Assembly (NCBI RefSeq): GCF_008973755.1
Contig: NZ_WBOM01000010.1
Span: forward strand, 62,001-126,000
Reading direction: 5' to 3'
Source of the DNA: Nitrincola alkalilacustris
GTDB lineage: Bacteria; Pseudomonadota; Gammaproteobacteria; Pseudomonadales; Balneatricaceae
DNA: 64,000 nucleotides
Position 1 is the first letter of the stretch. Every line of letters starts with the position of its first letter. Below are positions 54,401 through 62,804 of the stretch, in pieces. Under the pieces are notes generated by a model. That model saw only the letters and a list, made by a program, of their open reading frames with translations. It was not told where the DNA came from and did no database searches. The position numbers and the translations under genes were made by a program.

Positions 54401-55186
54401 AAATGCACCCGCTTGGTGCTCATCAGGCGCCATCGCACCGGTCATGATCGCCACCGCCTCCGACATGGTATGCGTATCCGGCTTGATCACGGCGATGCGC
54501 TGGCCCAGCCGATGGATATGGATGCGATCAGCCACCTCAAACACATGCGGCATGTTATGGCTGATCAAGATAACCGACAGCCCTTTATCACGGACATCTC
54601 TTATCAGGTTCAATACGCGACGCGATTCCTTCACCCCCAGTGCAGCGGTCGGCTCATCCATGATCACAACATGTCGAGCAAAGGCTGCCGAACGAGCTAC
54701 AGCCACCCCCTGTCGCTGTCCGCCAGAGAGAGTTTCCACTGCCTGATTGATATTCTGGATCGTCAGCAAACCAAGTTCGCCAAGTTTCTGCTTCGCTTCA
54801 TCATGCATCGCCTTGCGATCCAGCATTCTGAACACACTACCCAGAATACCAGGGCGGCGCTTTTCCCGTCCGAGATAAAGGTTGTCGGCAATATTCAGTG
54901 ATGGCGACACTGCCAGGTTTTGATAGACCGTTTCAATACCAGCATTTCTGGCATCCATCGGGCTGCGAAAGGAGATCGGCACACCATCGAGCAGTATCTC
55001 ACCTGAATCAGGCACCAAGGCACCGGAAAGCGCCTTGATCAGCGAAGACTTACCAGCCCCATTGTCGCCGATGACCGCCAGAATTTCACCCTGATGGAGT
55101 TCCAGATCCGCACCATCCAGCGCAGTAACATGACCATAGCGTTTAACAAGCTTACGCGCTTCAAGCACCATTTTCTGATTGTTCAT
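54392..55186 (-). CDS. frcA: fructose ABC transporter ATP-binding protein
   Basis: About 264 residues with a single ATPase domain, as in FrcA; ribose-type importers usually have a double-length ATPase. Walker A GDNGAGKSSLIK, signature LSGGQRQGVAVA, Walker B VVIMDEPTAALG and histidine in LISHNMPHV are present. The ATG at 55186 lies two bases after the frcC stop, with AAGG upstream. It energises FrcC for import of unphosphorylated fructose. Confidence 0.9.
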   Translation of the reverse strand: MNNQKMVLEARKLVKRYGHVTALDGADLELHQGEILAVIGDNGAGKSSLIKALSGALVPDSGEILLDGVPISFRSPMDARNAGIETVYQNLAVSPSLNIADNLYLGREKRRPGILGSVFRMLDRKAMHDEAKQKLGELGLLTIQNINQAVETLSGGQRQGVAVARSAAFARHVVIMDEPTAALGVKESRRVLNLIRDVRDKGLSVILISHNMPHVFEVADRIHIHRLGQRIAVIKPDTHTMSEAVAIMTGAMAPDEHQAGAFAA

Positions 55187-55188
55187 GA

Positions 55189-56268
55189 TCACACCTTCCG
55201 TATCCATTGATCCATACCAACCGCCACGATGATCAGCACCCCGATGGTGAATTCCTGCCAGAGCACATCAACACCGGCCAGCGCCAGACCATTGCGGAAC
55301 ACACCCACGATAAGCGCGCCGATCAAGGTTCCGAAAATTGCGCCACGACCACCAAACAGGCTGCAGCCACCAATCACCACGGCAGTGATGCTGTCAAGGT
55401 TGGCCGTCATCCCTGCCTGAGGGCTCACTGAACCGATTCGGCCGATCAATGCCCAGGCTCCGATAGCACAGATAAATCCGGCTGCGACATAGACAGAGAG
55501 CAAAACTCTGTCGGTACGAATACCAGCTAGACGCGCCGCAGCCGGATCATCCCCCGTGGCATAGACATGACGTCCCCAGGCGGTCCAGTTAAGCGCATAC
55601 CAGACAATAAAAAACAGCGCCAGCATCAGCAATGACCCATAGCTGAGTTTGGCACCAAACAGCTCAACGGTTTTCCCGGTCCAATGCAGCAAGGGAGCCG
55701 CCTGATCGATCGCCTGTGAGCGGATCGTCTCACTCTTGGAGTACCAGAGGTTCAGTGCAAAGAAGATGTTCCAGGTGCCCAGCGTCACAATGAAAGGCGG
55801 CAGGCGAAAGCGTGTGACCAACTGGCCATTGATAAACCCGGCCAGCGCACCGACCAGCAGGCCAATCGCCAGCGCTGCACTGGGTGGTAACCCCACCTCG
55901 ATAGACATGCGTCCCATCACGACAGATGTCAGTACCATGATGGCACCAACCGATAGATCAATACCCGCCGTGAGGATGATCAGCGTCTGGGCAATCCCCA
56001 GAATGCCAATAATAGTGACCTGTTGCAGGATTAACGACATGTTGAAAGGTTGCAGGAAGCGCTCCCCGACTATCGAGCTGAAAGCGAGGATAGCAAGCAG
56101 CAGAACGATGGTGGGAGCAGCGGTAGGATGACTGTGAAAAAAGCGATGCAGCTTATCCTTGAATGCGACTTTCTCCACCTCGAAGGAGGCGAAATTTCCG
56201 CCAGCGGCTGCTGCGACCAGTTCATGATCCGCCGCCTGTGATGTTTTTAAAGTATCAGGCTGTGACAT
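55189..56268 (-). CDS. frcC: fructose ABC transporter permease
   Basis: This 359-residue RbsC/FrcC-type permease has about nine membrane segments after a cytoplasmic N-terminus. It carries the family motifs LILTAGIDLSVGAIM, LVTRFRLPPFIVTLGTW, YATGDDPAAARLAGI and GGRGAIFGTLIGALIVGVFRNGL. GGAG precedes the ATG. It acts as a homodimer with FrcA. A hairpin separates it from frcB. Confidence 0.9.
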   Translation of the reverse strand: MSQPDTLKTSQAADHELVAAAAGGNFASFEVEKVAFKDKLHRFFHSHPTAAPTIVLLLAILAFSSIVGERFLQPFNMSLILQQVTIIGILGIAQTLIILTAGIDLSVGAIMVLTSVVMGRMSIEVGLPPSAALAIGLLVGALAGFINGQLVTRFRLPPFIVTLGTWNIFFALNLWYSKSETIRSQAIDQAAPLLHWTGKTVELFGAKLSYGSLLMLALFFIVWYALNWTAWGRHVYATGDDPAAARLAGIRTDRVLLSVYVAAGFICAIGAWALIGRIGSVSPQAGMTANLDSITAVVIGGCSLFGGRGAIFGTLIGALIVGVFRNGLALAGVDVLWQEFTIGVLIIVAVGMDQWIRKV

Positions 56269-56293
56269 GAGATTCTCCGGATTGACTCAGTGA

Positions 56294-56314
56294 GGCGGAG
56301 ACAACTGCTCCGCC
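56294..56314 (-). terminator. hairpin between frcB and frcC
   Basis: GGCGGAG pairs perfectly with CTCCGCC around a 7-base loop in the 75-bp gap after the binding-protein gene. No T run on the minus strand. It likely limits read-through or protects the frcB message. Confidence 0.55.
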
Positions 56315-56343
56315 CTTGACCATGATGGGTTTAACCCCAGCAT

Positions 56344-57363
56344 TTAACCCCAGCACAAATCCATGCCGTCCTTGGACGACTTTGAATCAAAGCCAGGCAG
56401 TGGCTGATCGGTGATCAGTTCAACTCCGGTATTCACAAAATCCAGCCCCTCAGAGGCATCTGGTTTTTTCCCTGTATTTGCAAATTCGTAGATGGCCTCG
56501 ACACCCATTGCCGCCATGCGCAAAGGGAACTGCATGGAGGTCGCGCCGATCACACCATCACGGACATTTTCAACGCCAGGGCAACCACCATCGACCGACA
56601 CAATCAGAACATCATCAGTACGTCCGGCGGCTTTAAGCGCCTCATAGGCTCCGGCAGCCGCTGGTTCATTGATGGTGTAAACCACATTGATGCCCGGTTC
56701 GCGCTGCAACAGGTTTTCCATGGCAGTGCGGCCTCCCTCTTCTGCCCCCTGCGTGACATCCTGACCAACAATCCGCGGATCATTTTCATCGCCGATGCGG
56801 TTCGGGTCGAACACCTCAATACCAAACCCCTCAAGGAAACCCTGATTACGTGCGACATCCACCGTGATCATGCTGCTGTTCAGGTTCAGCATCGCAATCT
56901 TGGCATCAGCCGCCTTATCACCCAACTGCTCAGCGGCCCACATCCCGATCAATACACCCGCCTTATAGTTATCGGTGGCAAAAGTCGCATCAGCCGCATC
57001 GGCAGGGCTCAGTGGCGTATCCAGCGCAATCACCAGCAGGCCAGCCTCACGCGCACGATCAATAGCAGGCACAACCGCCACCGGATCACTTGGCGCGATC
57101 AGAATGCCTTTGGCACCGGATGCAATCAGGTTTTCAATCGCCTGTACCTGAGACTCATTGTCGCCATCAAAGCGGCCTGAAAAAGTACGTAGATCCATCC
57201 CCAGCTCATCTGCCTGCTGCTGAGCGCCCTCGCGCATTTTGACAAAGAAGGGGTTGGTATTGGTTTTGGTGATCAAACCGACGACCACTTTGTCGGCCAG
57301 GGTCAGTGGAGAGATCAGTGATGCGGAAACGGCCAGAGCCAGTAAGCCAGCTTTGAATTTCAT
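56344..57363 (-). CDS. frcB: fructose ABC transporter substrate-binding protein
   Basis: This 339-residue periplasmic protein has a signal peptide (about 1-23, ending LTLADK). The mature sequence ([105 protein letters not shown]) matches FrcB of alpha- and gammaproteobacteria, which binds fructose, mannose and ribose. The last codons plus stop (TGCTGGGGTTAAA) are repeated immediately after the stop. GGGAG lies before the ATG. It leads frcBCA. Confidence 0.9.
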   Translation of the reverse strand: MKFKAGLLALAVSASLISPLTLADKVVVGLITKTNTNPFFVKMREGAQQQADELGMDLRTFSGRFDGDNESQVQAIENLIASGAKGILIAPSDPVAVVPAIDRAREAGLLVIALDTPLSPADAADATFATDNYKAGVLIGMWAAEQLGDKAADAKIAMLNLNSSMITVDVARNQGFLEGFGIEVFDPNRIGDENDPRIVGQDVTQGAEEGGRTAMENLLQREPGINVVYTINEPAAAGAYEALKAAGRTDDVLIVSVDGGCPGVENVRDGVIGATSMQFPLRMAAMGVEAIYEFANTGKKPDASEGLDFVNTGVELITDQPLPGFDSKSSKDGMDLCWG

Positions 57364-57420
57364 GAGAATACTCCCGTTATTATTTTTGTCGATGGATCAA
57401 TCGTCTGATGACGCTCAAAG

Positions 57421-57457
57421 CAGCCGGGAAGTCAGTTAACTGACGATGACCCGGCTG
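57421..57457 (-). promoter_or_regulatory. nested hairpin and palindrome upstream of frcB
   Basis: CAGCCGGG (57421-57428) pairs with CCCGGCTG (57450-57457). Inside lies the perfect 14-bp palindrome GTCAGTTAACTGAC (57431-57444). It is 58-94 bp before the frcB ATG. It may be a repressor operator or a structured leader. Confidence 0.5.
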
Positions 57458-57516
57458 ATGAGTCTGATTAGAATCCAGCCGCATTAACGGGAAATTTTGC
57501 TGTTACAGAGGCTTGT

Positions 57517-57535
57517 TAATAATTGAAACAATCCC
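57517..57535. promoter_or_regulatory. motif shared with the fructokinase/regulator region (copy 2)
   Basis: TAATAATTGAAACAATCCC matches the sequence at 49954 apart from one substitution and one missing T. It is about 155 bp upstream of frcB and next to the terminator of the DMT gene. Confidence 0.5.
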
Positions 57536-57557
57536 GCCGGCTTTTTTAGCCGGCGGG
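57533..57557 (-). terminator. terminator hairpin after the DMT transporter gene
   Basis: CCCGCCGGC pairs perfectly with GCCGGCGGG around a short T-rich loop. It directly follows the EamA gene on the minus strand and separates it from the frcB promoter region. Confidence 0.65.
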
Positions 57558-57578
57558 AGTTGTGCAGCGTGATGTATT

Positions 57579-58490
57579 TTATTTTTCAGCCCCAGCCTGA
57601 ACAGTGGCTGGCGATTTATCAGCCTGCCTCGCAGAGCGCCTGGACTGACGTGTAACATAGATGGACGACAGCACGATCAGTAATCCACCTGCGATGGTTG
57701 CCGGGCCCGGCACCTCAGACAGCACCAGAGCAGCCAACAGTGTGGCATAGAACACCTGCAGCGCCAGAATAAACGACGCAGTGGTCGCATTGATACTGCG
57801 CAGTCCATGAGCAATCAGACTGTGTGGCAAAGCAGTGAACACCGAACTCAGCAACAGAATCAGCAACCAGCTATTCAGCGACAGCTCAGCCACAGTCGGA
57901 CCCAGAAACGGCAGAAAAACCAGTGCCGTGATCATACATTGATAGAACATGGTAACGGGCCCGGAAACCCCCATCAGCTTGCGCCGTTGCAGTATATTGC
58001 GCGCCGAGTAGGCGATGGCCGAGAGCACGCCCAGGGTCAACCCGAGCACCACATTCCCAGCGATATTGCCCTCCAGCCCGATCAGACCGACACCCGCCAG
58101 CACCACCGCACTCATCGCCAGACTGTGCTTATCGGGGCGTTTAAAGTCCATCAGTGGTTCCATCAACGCAGTGATGACAGGAAAGGTGAACAGTGCAATC
58201 ACACCAACCGCCACACTCGATACCTGCATGGCATAGAAGTAAGTCAGCCAATGAAAGGCAAACAGCAGACCACCCGCCCCCATCATGAGATAGTGGCTTC
58301 GCGACTCCAGCCGGAAAGAGCGACGTGTCGCCAACAGCAACAGCGCCAGTAACAGGGTAGCCAGCACACCGCGCAGCGCGGTGATATCCAGCGCAGGCAA
58401 CGGAATCAGCTTGGAAAAAAGTGCAGTGCCGCCCAGCAAAAGGGCTGCAAAATGCAGCCCGAACAGATCCGACTTACTCGTCATTATCAA
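57579..58490 (-). CDS. EamA/DMT-family transporter
   Basis: This 303-residue inner-membrane protein has about ten hydrophobic segments arranged as two EamA repeats. Conserved features include ALRGVLATLLLALLLL, the FHWLTYFYAMQVSSVAVGVI segment and the second-repeat end TASFILALQVFYATLLAALVLSEVPGPATIAGGLLIVLSS. DMT proteins export amino acids, nucleosides or drugs; the substrate is unknown. It ends at a strong hairpin, and the next gene upstream in the same direction is 27 bp away. Confidence 0.88.
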   Translation of the reverse strand: MIMTSKSDLFGLHFAALLLGGTALFSKLIPLPALDITALRGVLATLLLALLLLATRRSFRLESRSHYLMMGAGGLLFAFHWLTYFYAMQVSSVAVGVIALFTFPVITALMEPLMDFKRPDKHSLAMSAVVLAGVGLIGLEGNIAGNVVLGLTLGVLSAIAYSARNILQRRKLMGVSGPVTMFYQCMITALVFLPFLGPTVAELSLNSWLLILLLSSVFTALPHSLIAHGLRSINATTASFILALQVFYATLLAALVLSEVPGPATIAGGLLIVLSSIYVTRQSRRSARQADKSPATVQAGAEK

Positions 58491-58517
58491 TTATCACCTG
58501 AAACATTCAGCAAGTGA

Positions 58518-59459
58518 TCACGCACCTGCCATAATGCGGTTACGGCCTTCCTGCTTGGCCTGATACAGCATCTTATCCACTTTTTCGATAAAAGGTGTGG
58601 CCTCGTCGCTGCGCGAAGGCAGAATGCTACCCACTCCCAGACTGATCGTCAAAACGTGACTGACAGCCGATTGCGCGTGTCCGATCTGTGCCTTGAAAAT
58701 CAACTGTCTGCACCTTTCCGCTACTTTTCGGGCAGCATCAATATCCGTCTCTGGCAGGATCAACACAAACTCCTCACCACCATAACGTGCAAGGAAATCA
58801 CGCGTGCGAGTAGCCCCGGAGCTGAGCAGACGGGCTACCTCCTTGAGGCACTCATCACCCTGAATATGCCCATAGTGATCGTTGTACTGCTTGAAATAAT
58901 CGATATCAAACAGTATCAGTGACAAAGGCTGCTGAGTACGCTGAGCATTCAACCACTCCACCGCCATCACCGAATCAAACATGCGGCGATTGGCAACACC
59001 GGTCAGCCCATCCTTGAACGACAGCTCCTCCAGCTCCTTCTGCAGCAGCATCAGCTTCTGCTCGGTTTTCTTGCGCTCGCTGATATCAAACATGAAACCG
59101 ACCAGAGAGTCGACATCACCATTCTCCTTGCGCACCACATGCACCACATCCCTGATCCAGACGTAGTCTCCCTCACTGGTCAGCGCGCGATAATCCGCCT
59201 CGTGATCAGCCCCTGCCTGTGACTGGGCCACGCAGAAATTGACCACCCACTCACGATCCTCCGGATGCATGCGGGCTGCCCAATCCTCCACACTGACCCA
59301 ACTCTCGGGCGTCCACCCCAGCAATTGCTCTATCTGTGGACCGATATAAGCAAACTGCATAGTGTTCCAGTCGATCTTCCATGGTATCGCCTTGGTGGAC
59401 TCAAGCAGTGTCTTGTAAACGGCGTAGTCCGGTACTTGTACTGCCGGAATATCACTCAT
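58518..59459 (-). CDS. PAS-GGDEF diguanylate cyclase
   Basis: About 313 residues. A PAS/PAC sensor (about 20-140, YIGPQIEQLLGWTPESWVSVEDW, VWIRDVVHVVRKENGDVDSLVG) is followed by a short coiled linker and a GGDEF domain (about 155-312). The active site is ARYGGEEFVLILPETD. The I-site RTRD lies five residues before GGEEF. The ATG at 59459 with GGAG nine bases upstream is preferred over GTG 59474. The PAS form resembles cytoplasmic light/redox/ligand-sensing PAS-3 domains, but no cofactor can be assigned. Confidence 0.9.
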   Translation of the reverse strand: MSDIPAVQVPDYAVYKTLLESTKAIPWKIDWNTMQFAYIGPQIEQLLGWTPESWVSVEDWAARMHPEDREWVVNFCVAQSQAGADHEADYRALTSEGDYVWIRDVVHVVRKENGDVDSLVGFMFDISERKKTEQKLMLLQKELEELSFKDGLTGVANRRMFDSVMAVEWLNAQRTQQPLSLILFDIDYFKQYNDHYGHIQGDECLKEVARLLSSGATRTRDFLARYGGEEFVLILPETDIDAARKVAERCRQLIFKAQIGHAQSAVSHVLTISLGVGSILPSRSDEATPFIEKVDKMLYQAKQEGRNRIMAGA

Positions 59460-59547
59460 TACGCAGTGCTCCACTCTGGTGTTAAAAAGAGGACTTCAGT
59501 AGATACAATATTAGCATCCAGCGTTAACTTTGGATTGCTCAAGCCTT

Positions 59548-60954
59548 TTAAAGCATTCGAACAGACTCTGCAAGCACCTTCACCGCTCGCTCCAGCTCAT
59601 CACTCCAGGGATTCCCGGCATTCAGACGTATCGCATTGGCATAAAGGCTACGCGCGCTGAACACGGCCCCCGGCACCAGATTAATCCCCTGCTCTTTCAT
59701 CTTCTGATACAGCTTTAAACCGTCGCAGGCTTCGGGCAACTGAACCCAGACCGCATAACCACCATCTGGTCTGACCAGCCTGCCATGCTCTCCAAGATGC
59801 TGCTGAAGGCTGCCACACAAACTACTGACCTGATCCGCAAGCTGCAACCTGAGTCGATTCAAATGACGACGGTACTCTCCACTGAGAATAAAATCCGCCA
59901 AAGCCAACTGCAAAGGTGTGTTCACGGCAAGGCGCCTGGCTAGCATCGCCTGCCTCACCTCCCGATGAAAACGACCGCTGGCGCACCAGCCGATACGATA
60001 GCCCGGCGCCAACGTTTTGGACACCGAGCCACACCAGATCACCCAGCCACTCTGACTCCAGGATCTGAGCGGCAGTGGTCGCTGCCGTGTATGCCCACAC
60101 TCCCCGAACACGTCATCCTCGATCACCGGGCATTGATAGCGCTCGGCCATCTCTGCCAGTCGCTGCTTATCGGCGGCGCTCAGACAATACCCCAAGGGGT
60201 TTTGAAAAGAGGTGCTGACCAGGCAGGCACTGATCGATTTATCAGCCATCAACTGCTCCAGCCGATCCAGATCAAAGCCAGAGGATGTCGAGGGTATCTC
60301 TGCTACACGCCGCCCCATGCTGGCCAGCAGTTGCAACTGGCCACTGTAACAGGGTGACGGCAATGCAAGGGTATCACCCGGTTGCGTGACGGCACTGACT
60401 GCCAGGCTCAGTGCCTCCATGCAACCGTTGGTGATGATCAGATCCTGCAGCGAACAGCTGATACCATCTTCCTGAAAGTGCGCGCTCAATGCCTGGAGCA
60501 GCAAGGGTTCGCCGGCAGACTGACTGTATGCCAATGCACGCCCCTGCGCACGACGGTTGGCGCGGATCAGACTGCGCTGCAGCGCCTGGATCGGGATCAG
60601 AGAAGGTGCGAGCTGAACCGTCCCCAACTGCACACGCCGCTCATCAATGGCTGACTGGTGTATCTCGGCAATCAATGCCAGATTGTCGATCTGGTGACTG
60701 GCAGGATCAAACACAGGAAACTCAGGCTGTGACAGACTCAGTGGACGCTCGCGAACATAAAAACCCGACTGCGCACGACTCATCAGGTAGCCCTGCGCCT
60801 CAAGCAGTTCATAACAACGCTTCACCGTCGTGATACTGACACCGCGTTGTCGGCTCATGACACGGATAGAGGGCAGTCTTTGCCCCTGCTGCAATCGACC
60901 GGACTGCACCTCCTGGATCAGGCCATCGGCCAACTCACGATAACGAAATGCCAT
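59548..60954 (-). CDS. MocR-type (GntR-aminotransferase fusion) regulator
   Basis: This 468-residue protein has an N-terminal GntR winged helix (about 1-75, LQQGQRLPSIRVMSRQRGVSITTVKRCYELLEAQGY) fused to a fold-type I aminotransferase-like domain (about 110-465). That domain has ITNGCMEALSLAV, a PLP-lysine region in WCGSVSKTLAPGYRIGW and the C-terminal arginine in NAIRLNAGNP. MocR proteins use PLP and an amine ligand to switch transcription. It is divergent from a PLP decarboxylase gene and probably controls it. Confidence 0.88.
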   Translation of the reverse strand: MAFRYRELADGLIQEVQSGRLQQGQRLPSIRVMSRQRGVSITTVKRCYELLEAQGYLMSRAQSGFYVRERPLSLSQPEFPVFDPASHQIDNLALIAEIHQSAIDERRVQLGTVQLAPSLIPIQALQRSLIRANRRAQGRALAYSQSAGEPLLLQALSAHFQEDGISCSLQDLIITNGCMEALSLAVSAVTQPGDTLALPSPCYSGQLQLLASMGRRVAEIPSTSSGFDLDRLEQLMADKSISACLVSTSFQNPLGYCLSAADKQRLAEMAERYQCPVIEDDVFGECGHTRQRPLPLRSWSQSGWVIWCGSVSKTLAPGYRIGWCASGRFHREVRQAMLARRLAVNTPLQLALADFILSGEYRRHLNRLRLQLADQVSSLCGSLQQHLGEHGRLVRPDGGYAVWVQLPEACDGLKLYQKMKEQGINLVPGAVFSARSLYANAIRLNAGNPWSDELERAVKVLAESVRML

Positions 60955-61049
60955 ATTGTGCTCTTTTTTATATCAAAAATTGAATCTGTATTCTTTTTTC
61001 TACCGGAGGATACTAGGCAGAGTCAACACACTTTTTCTGGAGGATGTTC

Positions 61050-62429
61050 ATGAGCCGCCTGACCGATGATTTTCAACAACTCGACCAACTCTCCACACAC
61101 GTGGCTGAGTGGTGTCAGAGCTTTCTGCAATCGCTGCCGGATCGCAAGGTTGCCATACTGGGCGACCCAACACTGACAGATGACTCACTGGAGAATGCAG
61201 GGATCGGGGCCTCAGCAGCATTTGAGCAGTTTACCCGGCATATTGCCCCTCTGCTCAGCGCATCGGCAGGCCCACGCTATATGGGATTTGTAACCGGCGG
61301 TACCACACCGGCGGCCATGCTGGCCGACTGGATCGTTGCCACGGCTGATCAGAATGTTTCCTCGCCCGGCGACTCCATCAGCACCGCCGTCGAACTGCAG
61401 GTAATGCAATGGTTGCGCTCACTTTTCCATTTGCCGGATCACTTCGAAGGACTGCTGACCACTGGTGCTACGGCATCCAACCTATTGGGCATACTTTGCG
61501 GTCGTCAGTTTGCAGGCCTGCAGCAGGGAATCGATATCGCCCGCCAGGGGCTGGCACAGGCACAGATTGAGGTTTTTTCCGCCACGCCCCATGCCAGCTC
61601 GGTCAAATCCCTGAGTCTGGCTGGTCTTGGCCGTGAACAGCTGACTCAGATAAATTGCCTGCCCGATACGGAAGCGATGGATGTAACCTCACTCAAGGCT
61701 GCCCTGGAAGCGAGCAAAAGCCCCGGTAAAATTGTACTGGCGAGTGCTGGCACCGTCACAGGTACAGACTTCGACGATCTGGAGGCGATCGCAGCACTTT
61801 GCAAAACACATAATGCCTGGTTGCATGTTGATGGAGCCTTTGGCCTCTTCTCGCGCCTGCTGCCTGAACGTCGCCATCTGAGCAAAGGCATAGAGCTGGC
61901 CGACTCCATCACCAGCGACGGACACAAGTGGCTGAATGTGCCCTATGACTGTGGCATTTTCTATACGCGGCACACCCATTTGCTGCAGCAGACCTGTTCC
62001 GTCGCCGCCCCCTATCTGGCAACTGGCGTGGCAACACAATCATTGATGGACTGGAGTATTGAAAACTCACGCCGCTTCAGAGCGCTGCCGGTCTGGATGA
62101 GCCTGAAGGCCTATGGTCGCGAGGGTTATCAGGTGCTGGTTGAGGAAAACTGCAGACAAGCATCCTGTCTGGCCGACTGGATTGATGCATCGCCCAACTA
62201 TGAGCTACTGACTCCCTGCAAGCTGAATGTGGTGATCTTCAAACCCAGGGTGGATGATGCCGAGGTAGGTCGGGTTCTGCAGCGTATCAATGAAAGCGGC
62301 AAGGTATTCATGACACCCGGCGTCTGGCAGGGCCATAAGGGTATCCGAGCCGCCTTCAGTAACTGGCGTACTACTCAGGACGATATGGAGATCATCTGTG
62401 AGGTGCTGCAGTCAGTGATGAATCTCTGA
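61050..62429 (+). CDS. PLP-dependent group II decarboxylase (amino acid decarboxylase-like)
   Basis: About 459 residues. Features of the DOPA/glutamate/tyrosine decarboxylase family are TTGATASNLLGI, the aspartate in WLHVDGAFGLFSR and the PLP lysine Lys293 in SDGHKWLNVPYDCGIF. It should remove CO2 from an amino acid, but the substrate is not clear; similar proteins are also annotated as cysteine desulfurase-like or aspartate decarboxylases. The ATG at 61050 has GGAGG at good spacing; the ATG at 61044 is too close to it. It is divergent from the MocR gene, 95 bp apart. Confidence 0.83.
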   Translation: MSRLTDDFQQLDQLSTHVAEWCQSFLQSLPDRKVAILGDPTLTDDSLENAGIGASAAFEQFTRHIAPLLSASAGPRYMGFVTGGTTPAAMLADWIVATADQNVSSPGDSISTAVELQVMQWLRSLFHLPDHFEGLLTTGATASNLLGILCGRQFAGLQQGIDIARQGLAQAQIEVFSATPHASSVKSLSLAGLGREQLTQINCLPDTEAMDVTSLKAALEASKSPGKIVLASAGTVTGTDFDDLEAIAALCKTHNAWLHVDGAFGLFSRLLPERRHLSKGIELADSITSDGHKWLNVPYDCGIFYTRHTHLLQQTCSVAAPYLATGVATQSLMDWSIENSRRFRALPVWMSLKAYGREGYQVLVEENCRQASCLADWIDASPNYELLTPCKLNVVIFKPRVDDAEVGRVLQRINESGKVFMTPGVWQGHKGIRAAFSNWRTTQDDMEIICEVLQSVMNL

Positions 62430-62472
62430 GAAGACTAAGCTTGCAGTCGCACCTCTTGGAAGAGGCACCATT

Positions 62473-62501
62473 TTGACGTACAATTCAGTTAACACTGATA
62501 C
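62473..62501 (+). promoter_or_regulatory. promoter of the TacAT-type toxin-antitoxin operon
   Basis: TTGACG (62473-62478) and TGATAC (62496-62501) are 17 bp apart and end 15 bp before the antitoxin ATG, so the leader would be very short. Confidence 0.55.
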
Positions 62502-62516
62502 CCGAAGGGTGACCTC

Positions 62517-62804
62517 ATGAACACTGCGACTGATACGAAACAGGACAGAATCAATATCCGCTTGAAGCACAGTAAAAAGCTGATGATTGAGCGTGCAGCA
62601 AGTCTTGAAGGCAAAAATGTCAGTAACTTTATCTTGAGCAGTGCACTAGCGCAGGCAGAAAAGACCATCCATGAGCACGAAGTCATGAGCCTGAGCAGGC
62701 AGGATGCCGAAGCATTTTTTAGTGCACTGACCAAACCGATTCGCTTCAATGACAAACTGACAGCCGCTTTAACTGAGCATGATCAGCGCGTCAGTAGCAA
62801 ATGA
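62517..62804 (+). CDS. DUF1778 (TacA-type) antitoxin
   Basis: This 95-residue protein has a ribbon-helix-helix N-terminus (RINIRLKHSKKLMIERAASLEGKNVSNFILSSAL) that would dimerise and bind the promoter. The C-terminal tail (LSRQDAEAFFSALTKPIRFNDKL) wraps the toxin in known TacA proteins. The stop overlaps the toxin start as ATGA. The LSRQDAEAFFSAL segment is the hallmark of DUF1778 antitoxins. Confidence 0.9.
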   Translation: MNTATDTKQDRINIRLKHSKKLMIERAASLEGKNVSNFILSSALAQAEKTIHEHEVMSLSRQDAEAFFSALTKPIRFNDKLTAALTEHDQRVSSK

